From positions 1 to 33,142 of the forward strand of contig JANQHV010000170.1 of assembly GCA_028282505.1 (NCBI GenBank): DNA of 33,142 bases, given 5' to 3'. Shown one piece after another: positions 1 to 10,694 of the stretch. Numbering within the stretch: position 1 is the stretch's first letter; the number at the start of each line of letters is the position of its first letter. The position numbers and the translations under genes are program-made. This stretch comes from SAR324 cluster bacterium (GTDB lineage Bacteria; SAR324; NAC60-12). The notes under the pieces were generated by a model. It saw only the letters and a program-made list of their open reading frames with translations. It was not told the DNA's origin and did no database searches.

Positions 1-860
1 TTAAGCCATTGGGCAAAAAACTGGTTACGGTGTCCACGCCATCGGTTGATTGGATTTTTCGGATCAAAGTTAGCAGCAGGAGGCACATCAGGGTTTCCTC
101 GATCTCGCTCTGCTTCATAAACCAACCGTTGAGAATTGTACTCAGGGTGTCCTGAGTGCATCACGAATTTATGGTCAGGTGTTTCAAAAATAACATACCC
201 TGCTTCTTTTCCGTATCCCAACAGGTTGAACTTACCCTCTTTTTGAGCCTCTTCCAACAGCTGATCATCGATGCCTGCCAGCCTGCTCTGTGGACACCAG
301 GAAATATCATCCAGTACACCAGTGATGGGGTGATATTGGTAAATATTTTCTATTTCAAACACCCCAAATAACTTTTCAGGATAGTTATATTTATCGACTC
401 CCTCCAGATATGCCAAGGCAAAGGCGCCCCAGCAAATGCCAAGTGTGCTCGGGCATTTTTCCTTAGCATCCAGCAGGATCTCTTTGACTTCTTGCCAATA
501 TTGGACCTCCTCAAAAGGAATATGTTCAATCGGTGCACCAGTGATGATCAAACCATCCAGGGGAGCATCTTTGATGGCGTCCTCATAAGAAACATACAAA
601 GACTCGATATGCTCTTTATCCGTAGAATGGTAGGTATGAGAGTGTAGCTTAATCCAGACTGGATCGACCTGGATGATGGATAGTCCAAGCGGATGAAGCA
701 AATTGAATTCATACTTATGCCCAAATGGCATGATGTTTAAAATGCCAATGCGCATGGGACGAATGTCTTGATGCAGGGCATCCTCTGGTCGGATACAGGT
801 AACCCGATTGGTTTCGAGTATGGCCTGGGCATGATAATCTTCTGGTAAAATAATCGTCAT
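1..860 (-). CDS. metA: Homoserine O-acetyltransferase (MetA family), 3' end outside window
   Basis: Acylates the homoserine hydroxyl in methionine synthesis. The frame is open from ATG 860 to the left edge (286 codons; family about 305), so only the last few residues are missing. Visible motifs are the catalytic Cys143 in GICWGAFALAYLEG and the His of the MHSGHPEYN segment, matching E. coli Cys142 and His235. The acyl-CoA selectivity position (111 in characterised enzymes) is Glu112 here, in TGAPIEHIPFEEV. Glu at this site goes with acetyl-CoA and Gly with succinyl-CoA, so the call is acetyltransferase. It lies 31 bp behind metY on the same strand, and MetY uses O-acetylhomoserine, which agrees. 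Family certain; substrate inferred from one residue plus context. Confidence 0.92.
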   Translation of the reverse strand, partial: MTIILPEDYHAQAILETNRVTCIRPEDALHQDIRPMRIGILNIMPFGHKYEFNLLHPLGLSIIQVDPVWIKLHSHTYHSTDKEHIESLYVSYEDAIKDAPLDGLIITGAPIEHIPFEEVQYWQEVKEILLDAKEKCPSTLGICWGAFALAYLEGVDKYNYPEKLFGVFEIENIYQYHPITGVLDDISWCPQSRLAGIDDQLLEEAQKEGKFNLLGYGKEAGYVIFETPDHKFVMHSGHPEYNSQRLVYEAERDRGNPDVPPAANFDPKNPINRWRGHRNQFFAQWL

Positions 861-891
861 AAACTCTTGTTGGTGAGGCGTTTGAGCCAGG

Positions 892-2301
<1,410 letters not shown>

Positions 2302-2305
2302 TCAA

Positions 2306-2330
2306 CGAAGAAAACAGTTGATGTTCTTCG
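2306..2330. promoter_or_regulatory. Inverted repeat in metY leader
   Basis: Arms CGAAGAA (2306-2312) and TTCTTCG (2324-2330) are perfect 7-bp complements with an 11-nt loop, about 115 bp before the metY start. It could be an operator or a leader hairpin; there is no T-tract and no known motif. Confidence 0.3.
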
Positions 2331-2355
2331 TGTTAGTGGTATCTTAACACAGATG

Positions 2356-2374
2356 GATATATCTGCAATATATC
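2356..2374. promoter_or_regulatory. AT-rich palindrome between divergent genes
   Basis: GATATAT and ATATATC (7-bp arms, 5-nt centre CTGCA) lie midway between the divergent metY and phosphatase genes. The size and symmetry suit a repressor operator for either side. The low base complexity makes chance possible. Confidence 0.25.
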
Positions 2375-2445
2375 TATGTATTTACATGTGATGATTTATT
2401 AAGAAATAGTGATGTACGACGCTAAATAATCAATGATTCAATAGT

Positions 2446-3663
2446 ATGCTTTCCGAGAAACAAAGAATTTATAAACATCTGAAAAATTCCCGTTATTTTC
2501 GAAGTATCTCCAGTGATATGCTCCAAAAAATGACTTCTTTGATGGAATTTCGACGCTTCAAAGCAAATGCGGTTATCATTGAACAAGGGGAAAAAAATCA
2601 GGACGTGTTTTGTATGATCAGTGGGTCGGTTGTGGTGGAAGTTGATGGAAATGAGATTTATCAACTGAATCGTCAGGGAGATATTTTTGGAGAAATCAGT
2701 GCTGCTTCTGGAGAACCCAGTAAGGAAACCATCTGGGTCCGTGAATATTTAGAAGTCATCAAAATGTCTTCTGAAATATTGAAAAATATCCAGGACGATT
2801 CATTCCATGAATTGCATCACATCGTTTATAAGTGGTTCACTCATATTTTGATGGATAAGCTCAACATGGCCTCTCAAAAGGCAAAAAAATATGAGAAGAT
2901 GAATCAGGAGCTGGAAGAGATCAATCAAGATTTAGAGAATGATTTAAAAATCGCAGAAGAAACTCAAAATGCTTGTTTGGCCAAGATGATTGAAGTGCCT
3001 TTTCTAAGAACTGCTGTACGCTACATTCCCTGGGGAAGGGTCTCTGGAGACATGTACGATGCTATTTTGGATAAGGAAGGAGCCTTCACATTTTTCCTGG
3101 GAGATGCAACGGGGCATGGCATTTCTGCTGCTTTTTTTACGATGATGGGAAAAGTGGGGTTGAGCACGGTTTCACCAGAAACGCCAACCGATGATGTGAT
3201 ACGCGAGTTGAATGTCTTACTCTCAAGCTGCACTCCGGCCAATGCATTCATGACTGGGGTTTTCATGCGAATCACTCCAGAAGGCTGGATGACAATGACC
3301 AATGCGGGACATTGTCCTGTATTGATTCTTCCAGCAAACAGGAATGAAATCATTTCAGTCAATCCATCGGGATTAGCACTCGGAATATTTGCCCAGGAGT
3401 TGAAGCCTTATTCGAAGGAAAGTTTTGAACTGCAGAATGGAGATAAAATATTTATTTATACAGATGGTATCACCGAATATGCAAATCGTGCAGGAGAAAT
3501 GTTTAAACAGAAACGGTTCAATGCATTTTTAGAAGAACACCGATCTTTGGATCTGGAAATGATCCTGACTTATCTTTTGCAAACTCTGGTAGATTTTTCT
3601 GGTGATCAGAAACCCAATGATGACCTGACTATTGTTGGGCTGGAATATCACTCACAAGAATAA
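2446..3663 (+). CDS. Cyclic-nucleotide-binding-domain / PP2C (SpoIIE, RsbU-type) phosphatase
   Basis: A 405-residue soluble signalling protein. Residues 10-115 form a cNMP-binding-like beta-roll (FRRFKANAVIIEQGEKNQDV, then GDIFGEISAASGE). Residues about 140-170 are a charged coiled coil. Residues 180-403 are a PP2C/SpoIIE phosphatase with the metal-binding aspartates in SGDMYDA (D202), GDATGHG (D220) and PNDDLTIVGL (D392/D393). Enzymes of this type usually dephosphorylate Ser-phosphorylated STAS anti-sigma antagonists. The only STAS protein in the window is 29 kb away (32539-32886), so a link is speculative. No strong ribosome-binding site precedes ATG 2446, but the N-terminus looks natural. 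The gene converges on the next one with only 2 bp between stop codons. The ligand is unknown. Confidence 0.88.
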   Translation: MLSEKQRIYKHLKNSRYFRSISSDMLQKMTSLMEFRRFKANAVIIEQGEKNQDVFCMISGSVVVEVDGNEIYQLNRQGDIFGEISAASGEPSKETIWVREYLEVIKMSSEILKNIQDDSFHELHHIVYKWFTHILMDKLNMASQKAKKYEKMNQELEEINQDLENDLKIAEETQNACLAKMIEVPFLRTAVRYIPWGRVSGDMYDAILDKEGAFTFFLGDATGHGISAAFFTMMGKVGLSTVSPETPTDDVIRELNVLLSSCTPANAFMTGVFMRITPEGWMTMTNAGHCPVLILPANRNEIISVNPSGLALGIFAQELKPYSKESFELQNGDKIFIYTDGITEYANRAGEMFKQKRFNAFLEEHRSLDLEMILTYLLQTLVDFSGDQKPNDDLTIVGLEYHSQE

Positions 3664-3665
3664 AA

Positions 3666-4652
3666 TTACATCCAAAATGGCACCCGCATCCTTGGCTTCC
3701 GTATATCAAGCCGAATTCCTTCTGTTTGGGCAAAACGAACCGCTGAAGCATATTCACTGGATGTGGTTGGTCGGTTGATCTCCACATACTTGCGAGCATT
3801 GACCTTTCCAGCCGGGTGGTATTGATCCATCACATTCACATAGATATGTGGGGATACGTTTCTTGCCAAAAATCTTAAAATTTTCTGAGTATCTGTGGGG
3901 TAGTCCGGCATCACTAAATGACGCACCAACACTCCTCTTTTTGCCAAACCGGATTCATCAAAAGTGAGATCCCCCACCTGTCGTTGCATTTCCAGTAGGG
4001 CCGCTCTTGCGGATTCTGGATAGTTTTCTGCTTTTAAATAATGTTTCGCAGGAAATTTCTTCCAAAATTTAAAATCAGGCATATAAATATCCACAATTCC
4101 ATCCAGCAGGCGGAGGCTTTGCAGGGAATCATAGGCACTGGTATTGTAAACAATTGGCAGTCTCAATCCCAGTTCCACTGCATAAGGAAGTGCCTCTAAA
4201 ATTTGAGGGACCACATGCTCAGGTGTCACAAAGTTAATGTTGTGACATTTTTGATGTTGCAAGGCCATCATGATCCTTGCCAACTCTTCCGGGCCTACTT
4301 CTCTTCCTTTGGTTTCTTGACTGATGTCATAGTTTTGGCAAAACACACATTTGAGATTGCACATGGAGAAAAAAATGGTGCCACTGCCATTCCAGCCTCG
4401 TAAACAGTCTTCTTCTCCAAAATGAGGAAAATAACTTTCGACATACGCATAACGCCCGGTTCGACAAGCCGATGTCTTGTTTTCCAGGCGGTTGACATCA
4501 CAGTTCCGTGGGCAAACCCGACATGATTCGAGATGCTTCAGTGCTTCGCTGGAACGTTCTCGCAATTCTCCACTTCGATGAAGCTTGAGATAGGCTGGTT
4601 CAAAATCGGCTGACTTGATTTGAAATGATGGGAGTGTTTCATTGTGGTTCAT
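3666..4652 (-). CDS. PflX-like radical SAM protein (COG1313 type)
   Basis: A 328-residue radical SAM protein. The [4Fe-4S] motif is CNLKCVFC (C98, C102, C105, the CX3CX2C signature). An N-terminal Cys cluster (C44, C47, C51, C63 in SCRVCPRNC and the following segment) is typical of the PflX-like branch of pyruvate-formate-lyase-activase relatives. The start is ATG 4652, preceded by GGAGGAACC. No glycyl radical enzyme or MEMO/AMMECR1 partner gene is adjacent, so the substrate cannot be named. It stands alone, convergent with the phosphatase and divergent from the sucrose operon. The family is confident; the function is unknown. Confidence 0.85.
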   Translation of the reverse strand: MNHNETLPSFQIKSADFEPAYLKLHRSGELRERSSEALKHLESCRVCPRNCDVNRLENKTSACRTGRYAYVESYFPHFGEEDCLRGWNGSGTIFFSMCNLKCVFCQNYDISQETKGREVGPEELARIMMALQHQKCHNINFVTPEHVVPQILEALPYAVELGLRLPIVYNTSAYDSLQSLRLLDGIVDIYMPDFKFWKKFPAKHYLKAENYPESARAALLEMQRQVGDLTFDESGLAKRGVLVRHLVMPDYPTDTQKILRFLARNVSPHIYVNVMDQYHPAGKVNARKYVEINRPTTSSEYASAVRFAQTEGIRLDIRKPRMRVPFWM

Positions 4653-4739
4653 GGTTCCTCCGGTTGCATAGTTACTTTTTTATTGTCTCCTAATTTTGCT
4701 CAAACGTCCATACTTTATATGCAACCTTCATTTGAAAAC

Positions 4740-4768
4740 TTGAAAGTGTTACAAAATCCATAGATAAC
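4740..4768 (+). promoter_or_regulatory. Candidate sigma70 promoter of the sucrose operon
   Basis: TTGAAA (4740-4745), a 17-bp spacer and GATAAC (4763-4768) lie about 55 bp before the fructokinase start. The -35 box is good, the -10 box weak. Confidence 0.3.
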
Positions 4769-4823
4769 AGGCATAAGAAAAAGAAAAGCCATTTGTGATC
4801 AACTTGCCATGAGAAAGGAAACG

Positions 4824-5708
4824 ATGTCACGAATCCTCTGCTTTGGAGAAGTTCTTTTTGACGTATACCCCGAATATCGTCGACTGGGAGGAGCTCCTCT
4901 CAATTTTGCCTACCACCTCCACAATTTGCGGCAGGCGGTGGCATTTGTCAGTCGTATTGGTGATGACGATAATGGAAAGGCCGTGTTGGAGCAACTCTCC
5001 AGCCAGCAATTTCCTACAGACATGATCCAGAAGGATGCTCAGTATCCAACAGGCACCGTACAAGTAACGTTAAATGAACAGGCTGTTCCCACTTTTGATA
5101 TTGTGGAGAATGTTGCTTATGATCATATTCAAAAAGACAAGGACTTGGAACAATTCATCCAGGATGGGATCGACCTGTTCTATGTGGGGACATTGGCCCA
5201 AAGGGGGAGTGTTTCCAACGAAACTGTCAAACAGATTTTGGAGATGATTCCCTCATCAGCTTCTGTTTTTTATGACATCAATTTACGCCCTCCCTTTTAT
5301 ACAATAGCCATCATTGAACAAACATTGTTGCAGAGTGATATCGTCAAATTGAACAAAGAGGAGTTTGATATCTTGCAACAGAATTTTGCAGCCAAAGGCG
5401 AAGAAGCAGACGCAGCCCAACAGTTAATGGAACGATTTAAGGTAGATTTATGTATCACCAAAGGAGAAAAAGGAGGTGTGTACTATTCGTTAAATCATGA
5501 TTCAGGATGGTCCTACCAGGTGACACCGGCAAATGATGTCGTAGATACGGTTGGGGCAGGAGATGGATTTGCCGCAATGTTATGCTATGGCATTTTACAA
5601 AAACGACCGATGGAAGATACACTTCAGCAGGCCAGTCAATTTGCGGTTGAGGTTTGCAGGGTATCAGGTGCTTTGCCAGATGTCGCAATTTATAACCAAT
5701 ATAGATGA
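4824..5708 (+). CDS. PfkB-family fructokinase
   Basis: Phosphorylates fructose to fructose-6-phosphate, here probably recycling the fructose released by sucrose synthase. The 294-residue protein has the PfkB signature 1 region (RLGGAPLNFAYHLHNL) and the catalytic GAGD anion-hole motif at residues 244-247 (DTVGAGDGFAAML, base D247). I chose ATG 4824 because AGGAAACG precedes it; the upstream in-frame ATG at 4809 has no ribosome-binding site. The stop overlaps the next gene's start by 4 bases (ATGA), so the two are translationally coupled. Substrate specificity is inferred from sequence type and the sucrose neighbours; other sugar kinases of this fold are possible. Confidence 0.88.
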   Translation: MSRILCFGEVLFDVYPEYRRLGGAPLNFAYHLHNLRQAVAFVSRIGDDDNGKAVLEQLSSQQFPTDMIQKDAQYPTGTVQVTLNEQAVPTFDIVENVAYDHIQKDKDLEQFIQDGIDLFYVGTLAQRGSVSNETVKQILEMIPSSASVFYDINLRPPFYTIAIIEQTLLQSDIVKLNKEEFDILQQNFAAKGEEADAAQQLMERFKVDLCITKGEKGGVYYSLNHDSGWSYQVTPANDVVDTVGAGDGFAAMLCYGILQKRPMEDTLQQASQFAVEVCRVSGALPDVAIYNQYR

Positions 5709-7897
5709 AGGATAAAACTTTTATGGGATCAGGCCTATATGTACAACTATATAGTATTCATGGATTAGTTCGTGGACATAATTGGGAAATGGGACGCAAT
5801 CCCGATACAGGAGGACAAATCAAATATGTGGTAGAATTGGCAAATGCACTTGGCAACATGCCTGAAGTTCGCAAAGTTGATTTGTTCACCAGACGTATCC
5901 GTGGCAAAGTCTTTTCCAAAGAATATGGACAATCCGTTGAGCAGTTATCAGAGAAAGTAAGAATCATCCGGATTCAATGTGCCGGTACTAAATATATCCG
6001 TAAAGAACTCCTGTGGCCTCATTTGGATGAATTTATTGACAAAACTTTAAAGTTCATCAAGGAAAGCGGAGATTTGCCAGATATTGTTCATGGCCATTAT
6101 GCCGATGCAGGGTATGTGGCCATGGAAATTGCTTCGTTACTGGGAGCCAATTTTGCGTTCACAGGCCATTCTCTGGGGCGACCCAAGCAGAAGCGACTTG
6201 AGGAAAGTGGCCTTTCTTTGGCGGAAATCAAGAAACAATTCCACATTGAGCATCGAATTGGAGTCGAAGAAGAAATCATCAGCCAGGCTCAGTTCATTGT
6301 TACCAGTACGAATCAAGAAGTGGAAGAACAATATGGTATGTACCATTCTACCAACCCTTCCACCCAGTTCTTTGTCATTCCTCCTGGGATTGATACCAAC
6401 AAATTTTATCCCTTTTACTCAGAAACTCCAGAAAACCTGGATTCCAGCAAAGTTCAACAAGCCCAGTTTTATCTACAAAAAGAGCTGGCTCGCTTTTTTT
6501 TAAATCCGGAAAAGCCACTCATTTTTGCCCTTTCCCGCTCAGAAAGGCGTAAAAATATTAAGGGACTGGTCACAGCCTATGGGCAGGATAAAGAACTACA
6601 GGCCATTGCCAATTTGGCAGTTTTCGCAGGGTTGCGCAAAGACATCGACCAAATGGGAGAAATTGAGAAAGAAATTTTAGCAGAATTGCTCTGGTTGATG
6701 GATAAATTTGATCTATATGGCAAGTTGGCGATTCCCAAACGGGCTGATTTTGAATACGAAGTGCCTGAACTCTACCGGATTGCAGCCAGAACAGAAGGTG
6801 TGTTTGTCAATCCAGCCTTTACCGAGCCTTTCGGACTGACCCTCATCGAATCGGCATCCAGCGGTTTACCCATTGTGTCAACTGATGATGGAGGGCCACG
6901 TGATATTGTTTCAAATTGTCAAAATGGTCTGCTGGTGGACGCCCACAACCCTGAAGAAATCAGTGCTGCTTTGAAAAAAGCCCTGGTCAATCCAGAGCAG
7001 TGGAGAATCTATTCCCAGAATGGAATCACGGGAGTGAACCAACATTATTCCTGGGAGGCCCATTGTCAAAAATATTTATCCTTGCTGGAAAAAATGTCTC
7101 CTGCCACGATGCCTGGGTTACAGACCATTGATAAAAACACTGCGATTGGACGACGTTTTACCAAACTGAACAAACTATTCATTACAGATATTGATGATAC
7201 CTTGCTTGGCAACGATAAGGCTCTCGTGGAACTGTCTTCTGTTTTGCAGGAACATTATGACACCATAGGGTTTGGTGTTGCTACTGGCAGGCCCCTGGAT
7301 TTAGTGGAACCGGTTTTTGAGGAATATGATATTCCGTACCCCGATGTCATCATTTCGTCTGTTGGAACAGAAATTTATTACGGAAAGTTTCTCAGGCAAG
7401 ATCGGGGATGGAAAACGCACCTGAGTACTCAATGGAAACCAGAGCGTATCAAAAAATTGATGAACAAACTGGATTTTGTGGAAGTACAGGAAGTTGATGC
7501 GGAACGATCTTTCAAACTCAGCTATTACTTGGAAGATGACGATCCCGAAGAAAAACTCCGCACCATTCATCAACTTTTGATCGATAACCGTTTGCGATAC
7601 AATTTGGTCTATTCACAAAATAAATTTTTAGATATTTTACCCTACCGTGCTTCCAAGGGAAAAGCGGTGCGTTACTTAAGTTACAAATGGAATATTCCAC
7701 TAAGAAATATTCTGGTTTCTGGTGATTCTGGAAACGATGAAGATATGTTGCGTGGGGAAGTCTTGGGAGTGGTTGTTGGGAACTATCGCCCTGAACTAAA
7801 AAAATTAAAAGGCTTACGCAATATTTATTTTGCACCAGGATACCAGGCTGCTGGTATCCTGGAAGGGATGAAACATTATAAGTTTCTCAACCGTTGA
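5705..7897 (+). CDS. Bifunctional sucrose-phosphate synthase / sucrose-phosphate phosphatase
   Basis: Makes sucrose-6-phosphate from UDP-glucose and fructose-6-phosphate, then dephosphorylates it. Residues 1-470 are a GT4 glycosyltransferase of the SPS type: MGRNPDTGGQIKYVVELANA near the N-terminus, RSERRKNIKGL, and the EX7E nucleotide-sugar site EPFGLTLIE (E374, E382). Residues about 490-728 are a HAD sucrose phosphatase with the nucleophile motif DIDDT (495-499) and the metal site GDSGND (673-678). Both catalytic sets are intact, so this looks like a true two-domain enzyme; in many organisms the phosphatase half is degenerate. It sits between fructokinase (4-bp overlap) and sucrose synthase (43-bp gap). 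The role is probably sucrose as compatible solute or carbon store. Confidence 0.93.
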   Translation: MKDKTFMGSGLYVQLYSIHGLVRGHNWEMGRNPDTGGQIKYVVELANALGNMPEVRKVDLFTRRIRGKVFSKEYGQSVEQLSEKVRIIRIQCAGTKYIRKELLWPHLDEFIDKTLKFIKESGDLPDIVHGHYADAGYVAMEIASLLGANFAFTGHSLGRPKQKRLEESGLSLAEIKKQFHIEHRIGVEEEIISQAQFIVTSTNQEVEEQYGMYHSTNPSTQFFVIPPGIDTNKFYPFYSETPENLDSSKVQQAQFYLQKELARFFLNPEKPLIFALSRSERRKNIKGLVTAYGQDKELQAIANLAVFAGLRKDIDQMGEIEKEILAELLWLMDKFDLYGKLAIPKRADFEYEVPELYRIAARTEGVFVNPAFTEPFGLTLIESASSGLPIVSTDDGGPRDIVSNCQNGLLVDAHNPEEISAALKKALVNPEQWRIYSQNGITGVNQHYSWEAHCQKYLSLLEKMSPATMPGLQTIDKNTAIGRRFTKLNKLFITDIDDTLLGNDKALVELSSVLQEHYDTIGFGVATGRPLDLVEPVFEEYDIPYPDVIISSVGTEIYYGKFLRQDRGWKTHLSTQWKPERIKKLMNKLDFVEVQEVDAERSFKLSYYLEDDDPEEKLRTIHQLLIDNRLRYNLVYSQNKFLDILPYRASKGKAVRYLSYKWNIPLRNILVSGDSGNDEDMLRGEVLGVVVGNYRPELKKLKGLRNIYFAPGYQAAGILEGMKHYKFLNR

Positions 7898-7940
7898 TTG
7901 TCATTAATTCATCAAATTCTTTATCTTGAGGAGGAGGCGC

Positions 7941-10325
7941 ATGTTTACTTCGAAATTGTCTAAGTTTTTATCAGAACATCGAAAAGAAGTTTATTTATTG
8001 TTAAGAAAAATTGTTCATTTGCAACGTCCTCTCCTCTTGAAATCGGAAATCAGAAAAGTCTTTGATGAGTTTTGTGAAGAGAATCATAAGTTTTTGAGGG
8101 ATTCGATTCTTGGCAAGTTGATTTCTCATATTGAAGTGGGAGTCATTCAATCACCGTGGATTGGACTTTCTGTACGAACGGATATTGGAGAATGGGAATA
8201 TTATCGTTTTCATGTCGAGGAAGTGTCCTTTGAAGAAATCAGTGTACGGGAATACTTGAAGTTTGAAGAGCAAATTGTCGATCATCAGGCTGCTGGTGAC
8301 GATTGGATTCTTGAGTTTGACCTGGGTCCTTTCAATCGTGGCTTTCCTTTACTGAAAGAAAAACGATCGATTGGGAAAGGAGTCGAATTCCTGGATCGTC
8401 ACTTGTCGACATTGCTATTTTCCCCCAGTGGAGAAGGTCTCCAAAAGTTATTTGAGTTTTTGAACGTCCATAAGTACCAAGGACAACAATTGATGCTCAA
8501 CAATCGCATTTCCTCTGTAGATGATCTGCAAAAAGCCCTGCGTAAGGCCGAAACCTATCTCAAAAAAGTCTCCAAAAGCAAAAAATGGACGGATGTGGAA
8601 GACGATTTGCAAACGATGGGATTTGAAAAAGGATGGGGAAATACAACAGCCCGTATTCTGGAAAATATGGGATTGTTGTTAGATACGCTGGAAGCACCAG
8701 ATCCCAATAACTTACAGAAGTTTTTGGGGAGAATTCCGATGGTCTTCAATATCGTGATCTTGTCCCCTCATGGATACTTTGGACAATCCAACGTGTTGGG
8801 ATTTCCTGATACAGGAGGGCAAGTCGTTTATATCCTGGATCAAGTTCGTGCTCTTGAAACTGAAATGCGGGAGCAAATCGAAAAACAGGGCCTGGATATT
8901 ACTCCCCAGATTTTGGTCATCACTCGTCTGATTCCAGAAGCCGGCAATACAACTTGTGATCAGAAAGAAGAATCTATTTTTGGAACGAAGCATGCCAAAA
9001 TTTTGAGAGTTCCCTTCCGTAATAATCACGGGGAGATTATCCCGCATTGGATTTCCCGCTTCGATATCTGGCCTCATCTGGAAGGGTTCACATTAGAAGT
9101 AGAAAAAGAAATTCTGGCAGAACTGGGAGGCAAACCAGACATCATTGTGGGGAATTATTCGGATGGAAACGTGGTCGCTACTTTACTGTCTCAAAGGCTG
9201 GGAGTGACTCAGTGTAATATTGCTCATGCACTGGAAAAAAACAAATACTTGTTTTCAGCCCTGTATTGGAAAGATAATGAACATCAATACCACTTTTCCT
9301 CCCATTTTACGGCTGATCTTCTGGCCATGAATGCTGCGGACTTCATCATTTCCAGTACCTATCAGGAAATTGCGGGTACTGAAGATTCTATTGGACAGTA
9401 TGAAAGCTACTCTTCATTCACCATGCCAGGTTTGTATCGGGTAATTGATGGAATCAGTGTCTATGATCCTAAGTTTAATATTGTCTCACCAGGATGTGAC
9501 ACCGAGGTTTATTTCCCTTACACCCAGCATGAACTTCGCTTGAAAGATTTGCATTCAGAAATTGGTGGGATGATCTTTGGCGATGATCAGACAAACGCCA
9601 GAGGAGTCCTTGCTGATCGGGACAAACCCCTCATCTTCACGATTGCTCGTCTGGACTATATCAAAAATATCACTGGTCTTGTGGAATGGTATGCACAAAA
9701 TGACCGTTTGCGTGAAATGGCCAACCTGTTTGTCATCTCAGGCAATGTGGATTTTGATAAATCCAATGATGAGGAAGAGAAGAAACAGATCCAAATCATG
9801 TACGGCCTCTTCGAAAAATACGATTTGTGGAAACAAGTACGTTGGCACATCAAGGAATCTGATAAAAACTTGGTTGGTGAGATCTATCGCTATGTTGCAG
9901 ATCACAAAGGAATTTTTGTACAGCCGGCTCTGTTTGAAGCGTTCGGGTTGACTGTTATTGAATCGATGAGCTCTGGTTTGCCAACATTTGCTACACAATA
10001 TGGGGGACCTCTTGAAATCATAGAGCATGGTGTGTCTGGATACCATATTGATCCAAACCGTGGCGACAAAGCCACCAAACTCATTGTCGAATTTTTTGAA
10101 CGAGCCCAAAAAGAAGACCATTGGAAGCAAATATCGGATGCAGCCATCCAGCGTATTGAAGCCTGCTACACCTGGAAACTGTACGCTAAACGACTTTTGA
10201 ACTTGTCACGAATCTATGGTTTCTGGAAATATGTCTCTAACCTGGAAAGGGAAGAAACTCAGCGTTATTTGGGCATGTTTTATAGTGTCATGTTGAGAAA
10301 ATTATTCCAAAATATTGGGAACTGA
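7941..10325 (+). CDS. Sucrose synthase
   Basis: Reversibly converts sucrose plus NDP to NDP-glucose plus fructose. The 794-residue length matches the family (about 790-810). Residues 1-260 are the N-terminal sucrose-synthase regulatory region. Residues 270-780 are the GT4 catalytic part, with FPDTGGQVVYILDQVRALE, RLDYIKNITGLVEWY and the EX7E site EAFGLTVIE (E666, E674). I chose ATG 7941 because a strong AGGAGG (7929-7934) lies 6 bases upstream; a TTG at 7926 would place that site inside the gene. It is the third gene of the sucrose operon. With the fructokinase it returns carbon to fructose-6-phosphate and spares the glucosyl bond as nucleotide sugar. Confidence 0.94.
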   Translation: MFTSKLSKFLSEHRKEVYLLLRKIVHLQRPLLLKSEIRKVFDEFCEENHKFLRDSILGKLISHIEVGVIQSPWIGLSVRTDIGEWEYYRFHVEEVSFEEISVREYLKFEEQIVDHQAAGDDWILEFDLGPFNRGFPLLKEKRSIGKGVEFLDRHLSTLLFSPSGEGLQKLFEFLNVHKYQGQQLMLNNRISSVDDLQKALRKAETYLKKVSKSKKWTDVEDDLQTMGFEKGWGNTTARILENMGLLLDTLEAPDPNNLQKFLGRIPMVFNIVILSPHGYFGQSNVLGFPDTGGQVVYILDQVRALETEMREQIEKQGLDITPQILVITRLIPEAGNTTCDQKEESIFGTKHAKILRVPFRNNHGEIIPHWISRFDIWPHLEGFTLEVEKEILAELGGKPDIIVGNYSDGNVVATLLSQRLGVTQCNIAHALEKNKYLFSALYWKDNEHQYHFSSHFTADLLAMNAADFIISSTYQEIAGTEDSIGQYESYSSFTMPGLYRVIDGISVYDPKFNIVSPGCDTEVYFPYTQHELRLKDLHSEIGGMIFGDDQTNARGVLADRDKPLIFTIARLDYIKNITGLVEWYAQNDRLREMANLFVISGNVDFDKSNDEEEKKQIQIMYGLFEKYDLWKQVRWHIKESDKNLVGEIYRYVADHKGIFVQPALFEAFGLTVIESMSSGLPTFATQYGGPLEIIEHGVSGYHIDPNRGDKATKLIVEFFERAQKEDHWKQISDAAIQRIEACYTWKLYAKRLLNLSRIYGFWKYVSNLEREETQRYLGMFYSVMLRKLFQNIGN

Positions 10326-10360
10326 TCAACCATCAATCTATTGTGATCAAGGAGCATGTG

Positions 10361-10420
10361 ACTACTGAACAATTCGGATTATGAGGTATTTCCCTTAGTC
10401 TCACCTGGTGGTTCAGTAGT
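10361..10420. repeat. Long-loop inverted repeat after sucrose synthase
   Basis: ACTACTGAAC (10361-10370) and GTTCAGTAGT (10411-10420) are perfect 10-bp complements around a 40-nt loop, which itself holds a short AGGT/ACCT pair. It sits between the sucrose synthase stop and the small gene at 10437. There is no T-tract, so it is not an ordinary terminator. It could be an mRNA-stabilising hairpin or a structured leader. Confidence 0.45.
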
Positions 10421-10436
10421 GACAGAAAAATGAAGT

Positions 10437-10643
10437 ATGCTGAGTATCAATGACAGATGTCGTGATTGTCCACTGGAAGATAACGATGTGCCAGGCAACT
10501 GTGAAATTCATGAACAGTGGACCCTCTTGATCACCAACTATAAAGAAGGACTTATCAGTCCTGGAGAATATGTAGAAAAAAGCCTGGCAATCCTGGAAGA
10601 AAATAAGAATCGTTTGAGAATCAAACTGAAAGGTTCTGCCTAA
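10437..10643 (+). CDS. Small Cys-motif hypothetical protein (68 aa)
   Basis: I do not recognise a family. The 68-residue protein begins with a Cys group (CRDCP, then C23 and H25 in NCEIHEQW) that could bind a metal, followed by an amphipathic helical region rich in Glu, Lys and Leu. No signal peptide or membrane segment is visible. It follows the sucrose operon on the same strand after a long-loop hairpin, and a terminator-like hairpin comes straight after it, which suggests it is the last gene of that transcript. The ribosome-binding site is weak. Coding is supported by the ordered Cys motif and clean placement only. Confidence 0.55.
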   Translation: MLSINDRCRDCPLEDNDVPGNCEIHEQWTLLITNYKEGLISPGEYVEKSLAILEENKNRLRIKLKGSA

Positions 10644-10658
10644 TTCCCCCCTCATGTG

Positions 10659-10694
10659 GCACAGTTGATAGAGATGTCTGTGCTTGCCTTTTTC
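10659..10694 (+). terminator. Rho-independent terminator of sucrose operon
   Basis: GCACAG (10659-10664) pairs with CTGTGC (10678-10683) and is followed by a T-rich run (TTGCCTTTTTC), 15 bp after the stop of the small gene. Confidence 0.55.
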
